50,816 nt of DNA from Phycisphaerae bacterium (GTDB lineage: Bacteria > Planctomycetota > Phycisphaerae > Phycisphaerales > SM1A02): NCBI GenBank assembly GCA_002709295.1, contig PAQL01000013.1, forward strand, positions 42,812 through 93,627, in the 5' to 3' direction. The notes below the pieces were generated by a model. It saw only the letters and a program-made list of their open reading frames with translations. It was not told the DNA's origin and ran no database searches. Both the position numbers and the translations under genes were made by a program. This document shows, in pieces, positions 34,047 through 41,949 of this stretch (the first letter of the stretch is position 1; the number at the start of each line of letters is the position of its first letter).

Positions 34047-34072
34047 GACCGGCCGCAATACAGCGGCCGGTC
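34047..34072. terminator. Perfect 10-bp hairpin downstream of the HU gene
   Basis: GACCGGCCGC (34047-34056) and GCGGCCGGTC (34063-34072) form a perfect 10-bp stem with the 6-base loop AATACA, about 38 bases beyond the HU-like gene's stop. There is no T-tract on either strand, so it may terminate or protect the transcript end by strength alone rather than as a classical intrinsic terminator. Confidence 0.5.
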
Positions 34073-34110
34073 GGGAGTATTTACGATGTCAAAGGGGAGA
34101 CCCCCCGACT

Positions 34111-34524
34111 TCAAATCTTGTCGTTCAGGGTCTTCAAAGCGCGAACTTTGACCGCCTTTGATGCGGGCTTTGCCTTGAACATCATTTCTTCCTTGGTGAA
34201 GGGGTTGATGCCTTTGCGAGCCTTGGTGGCGGGCTTTTTCTTCACGGTGAGCTTCATGCCCATGAATTTGACATCGGTCCCCTTTTTGAGGTCAGCAACC
34301 GTGAGGGCTTCCAGAGCCTCGAAGACCGTATTGACTTCTTTGCGGGTCATGCCAGTGGCATCAACAATGCTGTTGGTGATCTGACTCTTGGTACGGACGC
34401 TCGCTGAACCAGGGATACGCTTCACATTCGAAGCAGCGGCCTTCTTTGGAGCGGCCTTCTTGGTGGATTTGCGAGCAGTTGATTTCTTGGCAGCTTTCTT
34501 AGCTGTCTTCTTGCGGGTAGCCAT
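34111..34524 (-). CDS. HU-family DNA-binding protein with Lys/Ala-rich N-terminal tail
   Basis: A 137-residue nucleoid protein. The first 35 residues are almost only Lys, Ala, Thr and Ser (TRKKTAKKAAKKSTARKSTK), resembling a histone H1-like tail. Residues about 45-132 are an HU/IHF fold: TKSQITNSIVDATGMTRKEVNTVFEALEALTVADLKKG and the DNA arm AKKINPFT-like segment ATKARKGINPFTKEEMMF. AAAGGA precedes the ATG by about ten bases. It would bend and compact DNA. Tails of this kind are seen in actinobacterial HupB, where they aid compaction; here the tail is at the N-terminus. Confidence 0.88.
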   Translation of the reverse strand: MATRKKTAKKAAKKSTARKSTKKAAPKKAAASNVKRIPGSASVRTKSQITNSIVDATGMTRKEVNTVFEALEALTVADLKKGTDVKFMGMKLTVKKKPATKARKGINPFTKEEMMFKAKPASKAVKVRALKTLNDKI

Positions 34525-34644
34525 CGTGGCGAATCCTTTCTACGTCGGAGACGGGAGGGCGATGGGTGATCGATCCGTCGATCTGCTCTCCGTTGGAGGC
34601 AAAAAATACCGGCGAAATTGGCCTCTCGGCAAGTCGTTTTCGGG

Positions 34645-34670
34645 AAAAACCCTAGAAAAAACGGGTTTTT
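34645..34670. terminator. Inverted repeat at the end of the S9 peptidase gene
   Basis: AAAAACCC (34645-34652) and GGGTTTTT (34663-34670) are exact inverted repeats with a 10-base loop and overlap the TAA stop of the S9 peptidase gene. Read on the minus strand the stem is AT-rich at its base and ends in a run of T, so it fits a modest intrinsic terminator for that gene, placed just before the HU gene's promoter region. Confidence 0.5.
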
Positions 34671-36702
34671 ATGGGAAACAGTGCCTCAGAAGAAAGTTCC
34701 ACATCCGGCGCGAGCCGTCCCGAGGCAGCCCGTGCCCAGCATTGGGGTAAATCATCAGTTCAAATGGGTGTTGCTTCTCGTGGAGCCGATCCATCAATGC
34801 GAACGTATTCGCAACATGAACATTGTCATCAACCGCTCCGTGAATGAGGAGCATCTCACCAATAGCATCTGCAGATACATGGGTGAGGCAAGAGCCAGCG
34901 TCGTAACCAGCCTCATTCTCAGATAAAAGCCCCATGTACCTTTCGGTATAGATCGTGTCGTAGTACCGCCAATCGACCACTGGGGCGCCTGACACCCCAA
35001 AGCGGAAAACTTCAGGGTGTCGAATTAATCCCAGCGCTGACATGTAACCGCCGTAGGAAAATCCATAAATCCCTACTCGTTTTTCATCAATGTCTCCACG
35101 CAGAGCTATCGCTGCCGCAAGGGCTGCTTGATCATCAAGGTCCACTTGTCCAAGCTTGCCGTAGACGTCATCCTGAAACGCTTTCGATTGACCAGTGGTG
35201 CCGCGACTGGCGATCTTTAGGGTGGCGATCCCTAAAACGTTTTCGGCCCGTGTCGGTTCGAACCTCGGGTCAAACCCTCGACTATGCGGCCCACCATACA
35301 CATCAACCAACAAAGGAAATGGGCCATCGCCTTGACCAGCCGGAAGATGCAAGACGCCAAAAATCTCAGTGTCTCCGGCCATGGTGGAGACCAGCTCGGA
35401 TTGAGCCGGCCGAGAGCCTTTGTCAAAGGATTCTCGAGGGCTCAAAACGTAAGCCTCATCTTTAGAGGAATGAAGGCGAATTTCTGGAGGCATTTCAACA
35501 GATTGATGTATCGCGATGAAAGCGCTGCCCGCGGGAGCGTGGAAGATTTCGTGGTGACCGGGGTCTGGAGTCAGGCAAGTTAGTTTTGAACCATCCAGGC
35601 GAACTTCAAACAGCTGTTGATGGAGCGGGAATTTGGGCTGGTTGGCAGCAGTGAAGCGAAGAGTTCGCGATGTCTCATCGAGATGGACTATGGGACCTAC
35701 AACCATGCCTGGAGGCGTGAGGGGAATCGGATCTACATTGGGGTCCAAGGAGCACAACTTCCATCCAAGCCAGCCTGATTGCTGTGATTGGTGGAGAAAC
35801 GTTGTGCCATCCGACAAAAACTGCCGTTGGGGATTGTTCTCGTGCCAGCACGACTGGGTTTCGGACAAGACAACCCTTGAGGCTCCGGAGGTAAGGTCAA
35901 CCCAAACAAGTTCCCATGTTTGCTGCCTCCGATCGGTGCGGTGAAACAGGAGTTCGTGTTCGCGGTGAGGGTTGACGCCAAAGATGTACCAAGGATCGCC
36001 GTTAGGTTGTTCCGGCTGAGTAGGAAGCAGCCATCGCTCGCCTGTTTCGAGATCAAAATACTCAAGGTCGGCGATCGGGTTGGGATCACCGGGCTTCGGA
36101 TAGGCTTCTGTAGAAAGCGTGGGGCGGGTTGATGTCATGTCCAACGTCAGGGGGTACGTTGGAACACCAGATTCGTCAAAGCGGTAGTACACCAATCCTT
36201 GGCTGTCACCACGCCACCACATGGCTTCTTTGACATCAAGCTCTTCACCGTACACCCATGAGGCCGTCCCGTACTTCAGAACGCCATCGCCTTCAACTGT
36301 GACCACTTGCCGACGTTCCTCATCAACGCCTTCAAGGAGGATGTTCCCGTTGCGAGAAACGGCCTTCCATAGGTTGTCCGGGCTGATCGATGAGTCGAGC
36401 TGACGCCCACGGCGTGGGGACCGCCTTGACGAACTTGAAGGACTGTCCGGCGGTTCCAGTTCGACCGCGGCACCATCGAGTCCAAACGACTGGTCAACCG
36501 TCCCGCCGATCCAGCAGGCCGAACCGTCGGGGTGCCAACGAACGGAGGGCCGTATGGCGCGTCGCGCCGACCAAGCGGCACTCTGGGCTTGAGAAAAACT
36601 GGAAGCGTCTGGTTTTCCTCGAGTAATCGCTGGATCACGCTCGGGGATACTTTGGCAGGCGCCAACGAGCAGGGTGAAGCTTGCTGCGAGAGAAGGCCTC
36701 AT
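34669..36702 (-). CDS. S9-family prolyl oligopeptidase/DPP-IV-like lipoprotein
   Basis: The ATG at 36702 overlaps the kinase stop by ATGA and gives 677 residues. MRPSLAASFTLLVGACQS is a lipoprotein signal (lipobox VGAC, Cys16). The first two thirds have the repetitive beta-propeller layout of DPP-IV relatives (YFDLETGERWLLPT, VWVDLTSGASRVV-type blades). The C-terminal alpha/beta hydrolase has GIYGFSYGGYMSALG with nucleophile Ser549, HGAVDDNVHVANTF with Asp near 625 and NAGHGL with His657. It should remove peptides from Pro-containing substrates in the envelope. It is coupled to a sugar-kinase gene and acnA upstream, an arrangement with no obvious common theme. Confidence 0.93.
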   Translation of the reverse strand: MRPSLAASFTLLVGACQSIPERDPAITRGKPDASSFSQAQSAAWSARRAIRPSVRWHPDGSACWIGGTVDQSFGLDGAAVELEPPDSPSSSSRRSPRRGRQLDSSISPDNLWKAVSRNGNILLEGVDEERRQVVTVEGDGVLKYGTASWVYGEELDVKEAMWWRGDSQGLVYYRFDESGVPTYPLTLDMTSTRPTLSTEAYPKPGDPNPIADLEYFDLETGERWLLPTQPEQPNGDPWYIFGVNPHREHELLFHRTDRRQQTWELVWVDLTSGASRVVLSETQSCWHENNPQRQFLSDGTTFLHQSQQSGWLGWKLCSLDPNVDPIPLTPPGMVVGPIVHLDETSRTLRFTAANQPKFPLHQQLFEVRLDGSKLTCLTPDPGHHEIFHAPAGSAFIAIHQSVEMPPEIRLHSSKDEAYVLSPRESFDKGSRPAQSELVSTMAGDTEIFGVLHLPAGQGDGPFPLLVDVYGGPHSRGFDPRFEPTRAENVLGIATLKIASRGTTGQSKAFQDDVYGKLGQVDLDDQAALAAAIALRGDIDEKRVGIYGFSYGGYMSALGLIRHPEVFRFGVSGAPVVDWRYYDTIYTERYMGLLSENEAGYDAGSCLTHVSADAIGEMLLIHGAVDDNVHVANTFALMDRLHEKQHPFELMIYPNAGHGLPRDGSRRMWNFLLRHCFP

Positions 36703-37616
36703 GAGAAGCTGCACATCTCACGGAATACTTTCAAGCGTTGATGGATGCCATCTTTTCCCGCTTCGTGCAGAGCACTGGTGGCGAAGTCAGCGATGGTGAA
36801 GCTGGCGGCGACTGTTCCCAACGCGGCGGCGTTCCGAAGGTCGTTCAGCGAAGGGCAGGCCGAACCTGGCAGGCAGGCCATCATCGCGCCGACGAAGGTG
36901 TCGCCAGCGCCGGTCGGGTCACGAACTTCAGCGGCCAATGAAGGCCACGCTGGAAGCACCGACAAGCCCTCTGGCGAAGCAATGATGCAGCCGTGCTGTC
37001 CTTTTTTAACCACCGCAAAGTTCGGACCGAGCTCAAGGAGTTTCTGGGCGGCATCGACAAGTGAAGGCGCACCAGTAAATGAGGCAGCTTCTTCTTCGTT
37101 CATCACCACACCATGCACTCGAGACAATAAAGATTCCAGTTCGGGGCGGGCGACGTCAATCCACAATCCCATGGTGTCGGCCACGCACAGATCAACCGAT
37201 GACATCGAGTCGAGGAGGGCAGATTGGTGTGCAGGGTGGGAGTTTCCAAGCAAGAGTTTCGGGCTGCACGCCACACTCTCGGGAACTGGAGCCGGAGCCC
37301 CTTCAAGGACACCCAAGATTGTGAAATCGGTTGTCCTCTGGTCAGGGTTGTCGCCGTAGCAGCCCCCCCATTGGAAGGTCTCTTCGCCTGACCGGACATC
37401 AAGGCCTTCAAGTCCAACCCCGATCGACTTCAAAGTGTCGGTATGAATCGTAGGGAAGTCCTCGCCAACCGCCCCGATCAATTCCACCCCTTCAGAAAGG
37501 AGAGCGGCTGCGGTTGCTGCATACGAGGCGGAGCCACCAAGGACGCGGTCAGCGGATCCCCAAGGTGCTCGAATCGTATCGATACCGATCGTTCCACCAA
37601 CGACAAGCCGACTCAC
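36699..37616 (-). CDS. PfkB-family carbohydrate kinase
   Basis: The GTG at 37616 overlaps the acnA stop (GTGA, 37613-37616) and gives 305 residues; the longer frame to 37721 adds unmatched sequence. SRLVVGGTIGIDTI opens the ribokinase fold, GGSASYAATAAALL is the first PfkB signature (GGxxxN-like), and DPTGAGDTFVGAMMACL near residue 232-248 is the second, with the catalytic Asp of GAGD. NEEEAASFTG is the NxxE motif. The family phosphorylates sugars, nucleosides or related alcohols; the substrate is not clear. The next gene overlaps by ATGA. Confidence 0.9.
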   Translation of the reverse strand: MSRLVVGGTIGIDTIRAPWGSADRVLGGSASYAATAAALLSEGVELIGAVGEDFPTIHTDTLKSIGVGLEGLDVRSGEETFQWGGCYGDNPDQRTTDFTILGVLEGAPAPVPESVACSPKLLLGNSHPAHQSALLDSMSSVDLCVADTMGLWIDVARPELESLLSRVHGVVMNEEEAASFTGAPSLVDAAQKLLELGPNFAVVKKGQHGCIIASPEGLSVLPAWPSLAAEVRDPTGAGDTFVGAMMACLPGSACPSLNDLRNAAALGTVAASFTIADFATSALHEAGKDGIHQRLKVFREMCSFS

Positions 37617-40303
37617 GAGGTCTGCTCCGCTAGATGAGTCGACGCGATCCTTCGCAAGACCGTGTGCAGGATGCCGCCTTGGCTCCAGTAGCCGACTTCG
37701 ACCGGTGTATCCAATCGACATACGGCATTGAACTCGACGACCGTCGCGTCGTCTTTGGTGGCGCGAACCGGGATAGCACAGCCCGGACTTAAATCGTCAG
37801 GTATAGCAATATCAAAGACTTCGTGACCAGTTAGTCCCAAAGATGAGGAGGATTCGCCTTCGGTGAAGCAAAGTGGCAGGACGCCCATGCCGACCAAGTT
37901 GGAACGGTGAATCCGTTCAAAGCTCTCTGCGATCACGGACTTCACTCCAAGGAGGAATGTCCCCTTAGCTGCCCAGTCTCGGCTGGATCCCATGCCATAG
38001 TCTTTTCCGGCCAACACAATCAGCGGTGTGCCAACTTCTTTCGCGGCCGATGCAGCTTCGTAAATCGAGGTGACCTTCCCGGTGGTGAAGTCCGTGGTGA
38101 ACCCGCCTTCAGTCCCAGGAGCCAACTCATTTCGAACTCGGACGTTGGCAAAAGTACCGCGGGTCATGATGCGGTCGTTTCCCCTCCGCGAACCGTAGGA
38201 GTTGAACATCGAGACGGGAACGCCTCGTCCAACGAGCCACTGGCCGGCGGGAGAATCAGCCTTAATGACGCCCGCCGGAGAAATGTGGTCAGTGGTCACG
38301 GAGTCAGCGAGTTTGGCCAAAACCCGAGCCCCCTCAATATTTGGGCGCTCGGTGACATCGTCGCCGAGGTCAGCAAAGAATGGCGGATTCTGGATGTATG
38401 TTGAAGCTTCATCCCATTGATAGCGTGCCCCCCCTTCGACATTAATCGCCCGCCAAGCCTCGGAGCCCTCGAACACTGTTGCGTATTCAGTTTCAAACTG
38501 ATCTCTCTGCACGTGGGCCCGGACCGCTGCATCAACTTCTTCTGGCGTGGGCCACACTTCCGAGAGCATAAGGGGCTTCCCATCGGAGTCGACTCCAATA
38601 GGCTCGGACTCGAGATCAATATCTACCGTACCGGCCACAGCGTAAGCCACGACCAAGGGTGGCGAGGCGAGCCAGTTTGCCCGAATGTCCGCCCCGATGC
38701 GGCCTTCGAAATTGCGATTCCCAGAAAGCACCGAGCATGCCACGAGGTCGTTGGCATGAATGGCATCGCGAATTGGGTCCGGGAGTGGACCAGAATTACC
38801 AATGCAGGTGGTACAGCCGTACCCAACAGTGTGGAAGCCGAGGGATTCGAGCCCATCCATCAAACCAGCAGACTCCAAATAGCTGGTCACCACCCGGGAT
38901 CCCGGCGCAAGTGATGTCTTGACCCAAGGCTTTCGGCGCAAACCTCGGGCCACCAACTTCTGGGCCAGGAGTCCTGCGGCCATCATCACCGAAGGGTTTG
39001 ACGTGTTTGTGCAACTGGTGATGGCTGCGATTACCACCGACCCATCACGCAGGGTCTCGGCTCCGTTTTCAAGCTGCGCTTCGGAGGTACGGCACTCGCC
39101 GGGTTCCCGGTTGAATTCTTTGACCAGAACATCCCGCCAATTGTTCTGCATCTCGCTGAGGTCAACACGATCCTGAGGCCTACGCGGACCCGCCAAAGCA
39201 GGCTTCACCGTCGCGAGATCCAGCTCAAGAACTTTTGTGTACTTGGCGACCTTTTGAGGATCGTGCCAAAGTCCTTGTGCTTTGCAGCATTCTTCGACCG
39301 TAACGCAAAGAGCTTCGGATCGGCCAGTGGCTCTCATGTAATCTACTGTGCGCTCGTCGACTGGGAAAAAACCGATCGTGGCGCCGTACTCGGGCGCCAT
39401 ATTGGCGATGGTTGCGCGGTTGGCCAACGGCATGGCCGTCAATCCGGGGCCAAAGAATTCAACGAACTTCGAGACGACGCCTTCTGATCTCAGCAGTTCA
39501 GTGATCCGAAGCACCATGTCAGTTGCGGTGGCTTCTTTGGGGAGCTCACCTGTGAGACGCATGCCAATGACTTCAGGCAAAACCATCGAAACTGCCTGAC
39601 CAAGCATCACGGCTTCGGCCTCAATGCCGCCAACGCCCCATCCGACGACACCAAGCCCGTTGATCATGGTGGTGTGTGAGTCAGTTCCGACGAGCGAGTC
39701 TGGGTAAATCCAATTGCCGTCATCCATGACTACGGTGGCCAGGTGCTCAAGGTTCACCTGGTGCACAATGCCCATGGCTGGCGGGACCACCCGAAAATTG
39801 TTGAACGCCTGCTGCCCCCATTTCAGGAAGCGGTAGCGTTCTCCATTTCGCTCAAATTCAAGATTGCCATTAATCGTGAGGGCTTCTCCGGAGGCGAATG
39901 CGTCGACCTGCACCGAGTGGTCGATAACCAAATCACAAGGGACAAGTGGGTTGACCAAGGAGGCTGCATCAGGATCGCCGGTCATCCGGACGATGGCGTC
40001 ACGCATGGCGGCAAGGTCAACCACCGCGGGCACCCCGGTAAAATCCTGAAGAATGACCCGGCCTGGGGCGAATGGAATTTCGACCTTCCCAGCCTTTCCG
40101 CGAGCCCAATTGAGAATGTTCTCAATGTCATCAGAAGTGATTGAAGAACCATCACACTTGCGAGCAGCAGCCTCCAGCAAAACGCGAATTGAGTACGGCA
40201 GTTCGTCAAGGCGGTCACCGGCCAAGGCGGGAAGATCGATGTAGGAGCGATCTCCAGACTCGGTGGCCATCGTGCCCCGGTAAGACTGAGGGTCATTCGT
40301 CAT
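37613..40303 (-). CDS. acnA: Aconitate hydratase A
   Basis: AcnA isomerises citrate to isocitrate in the TCA cycle with a [4Fe-4S] cluster. The 896-residue length is that of AcnA/IRP-type enzymes. ITSCTNTSNPSVMMAA and VGYGCTTCIGNSGPL hold the three cluster cysteines. SLVGTDSHTTMINGLGVVGWGVGG is the active-site region, FNSYGSRRGND and AGKDYGMGSSRDWAAKG are the C-terminal swivel-domain signatures. A weak ribosome site precedes the ATG at 40303, which follows the dockerin-like gene's stop by 47 bases. Its stop overlaps the kinase start by GTGA. Confidence 0.96.
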   Translation of the reverse strand: MTNDPQSYRGTMATESGDRSYIDLPALAGDRLDELPYSIRVLLEAAARKCDGSSITSDDIENILNWARGKAGKVEIPFAPGRVILQDFTGVPAVVDLAAMRDAIVRMTGDPDAASLVNPLVPCDLVIDHSVQVDAFASGEALTINGNLEFERNGERYRFLKWGQQAFNNFRVVPPAMGIVHQVNLEHLATVVMDDGNWIYPDSLVGTDSHTTMINGLGVVGWGVGGIEAEAVMLGQAVSMVLPEVIGMRLTGELPKEATATDMVLRITELLRSEGVVSKFVEFFGPGLTAMPLANRATIANMAPEYGATIGFFPVDERTVDYMRATGRSEALCVTVEECCKAQGLWHDPQKVAKYTKVLELDLATVKPALAGPRRPQDRVDLSEMQNNWRDVLVKEFNREPGECRTSEAQLENGAETLRDGSVVIAAITSCTNTSNPSVMMAAGLLAQKLVARGLRRKPWVKTSLAPGSRVVTSYLESAGLMDGLESLGFHTVGYGCTTCIGNSGPLPDPIRDAIHANDLVACSVLSGNRNFEGRIGADIRANWLASPPLVVAYAVAGTVDIDLESEPIGVDSDGKPLMLSEVWPTPEEVDAAVRAHVQRDQFETEYATVFEGSEAWRAINVEGGARYQWDEASTYIQNPPFFADLGDDVTERPNIEGARVLAKLADSVTTDHISPAGVIKADSPAGQWLVGRGVPVSMFNSYGSRRGNDRIMTRGTFANVRVRNELAPGTEGGFTTDFTTGKVTSIYEAASAAKEVGTPLIVLAGKDYGMGSSRDWAAKGTFLLGVKSVIAESFERIHRSNLVGMGVLPLCFTEGESSSSLGLTGHEVFDIAIPDDLSPGCAIPVRATKDDATVVEFNAVCRLDTPVEVGYWSQGGILHTVLRRIASTHLAEQTS

Positions 40304-40350
40304 AGATACATTCTTTCAATGAAGGGGCTTATGAATTGACTGACCATTTG

Positions 40351-41751
40351 TCAGGGGCGAAGCAGTTTGGCAAAGGGCCGAAGTTCTTCAGGCCAGCTGG
40401 ACAATGGGAGGATCATGACGCTCCAAGGATCCAAGAGGCCATCGCGATCAAGGTCCCAATCGACCTCAGCTTCTGAAGGGTTTGATGCTGACTCAGGCAC
40501 AGAAAGAAGTTCAAGGAAGTTTTCGAGCGCATCATCCTTGTCTGACGTTTCGGACGCCAACGAGACTTCGGGCGGGACCTGACCGGTTCGGAGAGCTCCT
40601 GAGGGCTTCGCCGGAGTGGAACGCTCATTGGTGGATCCAAACATTGGGAGGGCGAGAACCTCAAGAGGCAACGCCACGTCGAGGGCCACCGGGGTCGCTG
40701 AAGTATTTTCCAGAGCAGACGACTCTCTGGTTTCTTGCACCGGGGCTGACGCTGGAGATAGAAGTGGAACAACTTCGGCCTCACACCCTGTGCCCAAGGC
40801 GGCGGCCATCACCGCATCAAGGTCAGCCTGGTCGATCTTATTTTCGGATCCGGGCGAGGTGGCGTCGACATTGACGGCCAGCCCTGCGACTGGCTCCTCA
40901 CCCCAGGAAAAAAGCAACGTGACAATGTCTTCGAGATCAACCCTATCATCACCGTTGATATCGGCAATGCATTCGCAGTTGTCTGCGAGGCCATTGTCAT
41001 TCAAGTCGTTTGCTTCACAGAGGTCCAGCACATTGTTGTTGTTGCAGTCAGAAGCTGTTCCGGAGTTCAGTATCACAAGGTATTTCTCAATAGTGTCACA
41101 TTCCATAGCATCTTCAGGAAGTTCGGCACTGTTAATGGAAAAGAATGCAAAAAGGCTCTCGCCCGTCCCTGCCTCGGTGTAATTGACTGCCCCTGTAAAA
41201 GTGAAATCGTCTGCCTCTGGGAGAGTAAATTGCGCCAACAGAACCGCCTGGCCTGTCTCCTCATTGCCCCCAGGGTTAAAACTGATAATTCCCCCGGCAG
41301 AATCTCCCGTTGACCAAGAGGAGCCATCAACAGAAACAGGTGGGTCGGCATTACAGAGGACATCTGGGGAAAAGGCCACGTCTATATTCGCAGCTGGTCC
41401 AATTTCTTCACCAATAAGTGGAAAAGGGGTGAGTGAGTCGACAGAGCGGATGGTGAGAAACGAATCAGCCGGCCCGCTGATGCCGTCTCGCAGCAAACTG
41501 TCAAGGACGCAACCCAACGGAGCAGGCTGGTCTTGAACCAAAAATCCACCGGTACTGGTGAACTCTAAGGGGAGATTGGGAAGGCCAGATAGCGCAGTGA
41601 CACGGTCACTCGGGCTATCAAACGTAGCGAAAATGCGATAGGTGGTTGTGCCGGGGAAGGTTGGGACCTGTCCTCGCTCCACAAACATCGACCCAAATTC
41701 GGCTGACGCTGGGGCCAGAAGAGACAGCGAAGCGAGGAATGCAAGACGCAT
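40351..41751 (-). CDS. Secreted protein with internal dockerin-like module
   Basis: A 466-residue product with signal peptide MRLAFLASLSLLAPASA and an AGGAGG ribosome site nine bases upstream of the ATG. The first 230 residues look like a beta-sandwich domain of the cohesin/planctomycete type (SPSDRVTALSGLPNLPLEF, VLLAQFTLPEADDFTFTGAVNY), also seen next to dockerin-like modules in this phylum. A DCNNNNVLDLCEANDLNDNG repeat leads to a dockerin-like module near residues 258-325 (CECIADINGDDRVDLEDIVTLLFSWG). A 140-residue Ser/Glu/Pro-rich tail follows instead of the protein ending there, and it contains WDLDRDGLLDPW, another calcium-loop-like motif. Function not recognised. Confidence 0.78.
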   Translation of the reverse strand: MRLAFLASLSLLAPASAEFGSMFVERGQVPTFPGTTTYRIFATFDSPSDRVTALSGLPNLPLEFTSTGGFLVQDQPAPLGCVLDSLLRDGISGPADSFLTIRSVDSLTPFPLIGEEIGPAANIDVAFSPDVLCNADPPVSVDGSSWSTGDSAGGIISFNPGGNEETGQAVLLAQFTLPEADDFTFTGAVNYTEAGTGESLFAFFSINSAELPEDAMECDTIEKYLVILNSGTASDCNNNNVLDLCEANDLNDNGLADNCECIADINGDDRVDLEDIVTLLFSWGEEPVAGLAVNVDATSPGSENKIDQADLDAVMAAALGTGCEAEVVPLLSPASAPVQETRESSALENTSATPVALDVALPLEVLALPMFGSTNERSTPAKPSGALRTGQVPPEVSLASETSDKDDALENFLELLSVPESASNPSEAEVDWDLDRDGLLDPWSVMILPLSSWPEELRPFAKLLRP

Positions 41752-41760
41752 AGATCAGAA

Positions 41761-41805
41761 CCTCCTGAGTGGGGAAAATCCCCAGTCAATCAGGTCCAAT
41801 TATAG
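41761..41805 (-). promoter_or_regulatory. Candidate -10 element, 5' UTR hairpin and strong ribosome site
   Basis: Read on the minus strand, TATAAT (41799-41804) is an exact -10 box, though the -35 position is poor. Downstream, TGGGGATTTTCCCCA (41770-41784) can form a small hairpin, followed by AGGAGG (41761-41766) nine bases before the ATG at 41751. It would drive the dockerin-like protein gene. Confidence 0.4.
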
Positions 41806-41864
41806 CAGCGACCCCCTGCTCCCTTGCTAATCCCACGGGGAAGAAGCCTTCATGGTGACCAAAA

Positions 41865-41938
41865 TGGCGACGGGCGGACTTGAACCGCCGACCTGAGGGT
41901 TATGAATCCTCCGCTCTCACCAACTGAGCTACGTCGCC
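41865..41938 (-). tRNA. tRNA-Met(CAT), elongator type
   Basis: The acceptor stem GGCGACG pairs with CGTCGCC, D arm AGCTCAGTTGGTGAGAGC, anticodon loop TTCATAA (CAT), T arm GGCGG-TTCAAGT-CCGCC. The discriminator is A and CCA is not encoded. The G at position 1, pairing with the last C, argues against the initiator. A lysidine-modified tRNA-Ile with CAT anticodon cannot be excluded from sequence alone. Confidence 0.9.
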
Positions 41939-41949
41939 GAACGAATGAA

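Noticed and set aside
40340-40354. CTGAC-N5-GTCAG repeat at the stop of the dockerin-like gene
   Set aside because: A 5-bp stem without a T-tract is too weak to call as a terminator.
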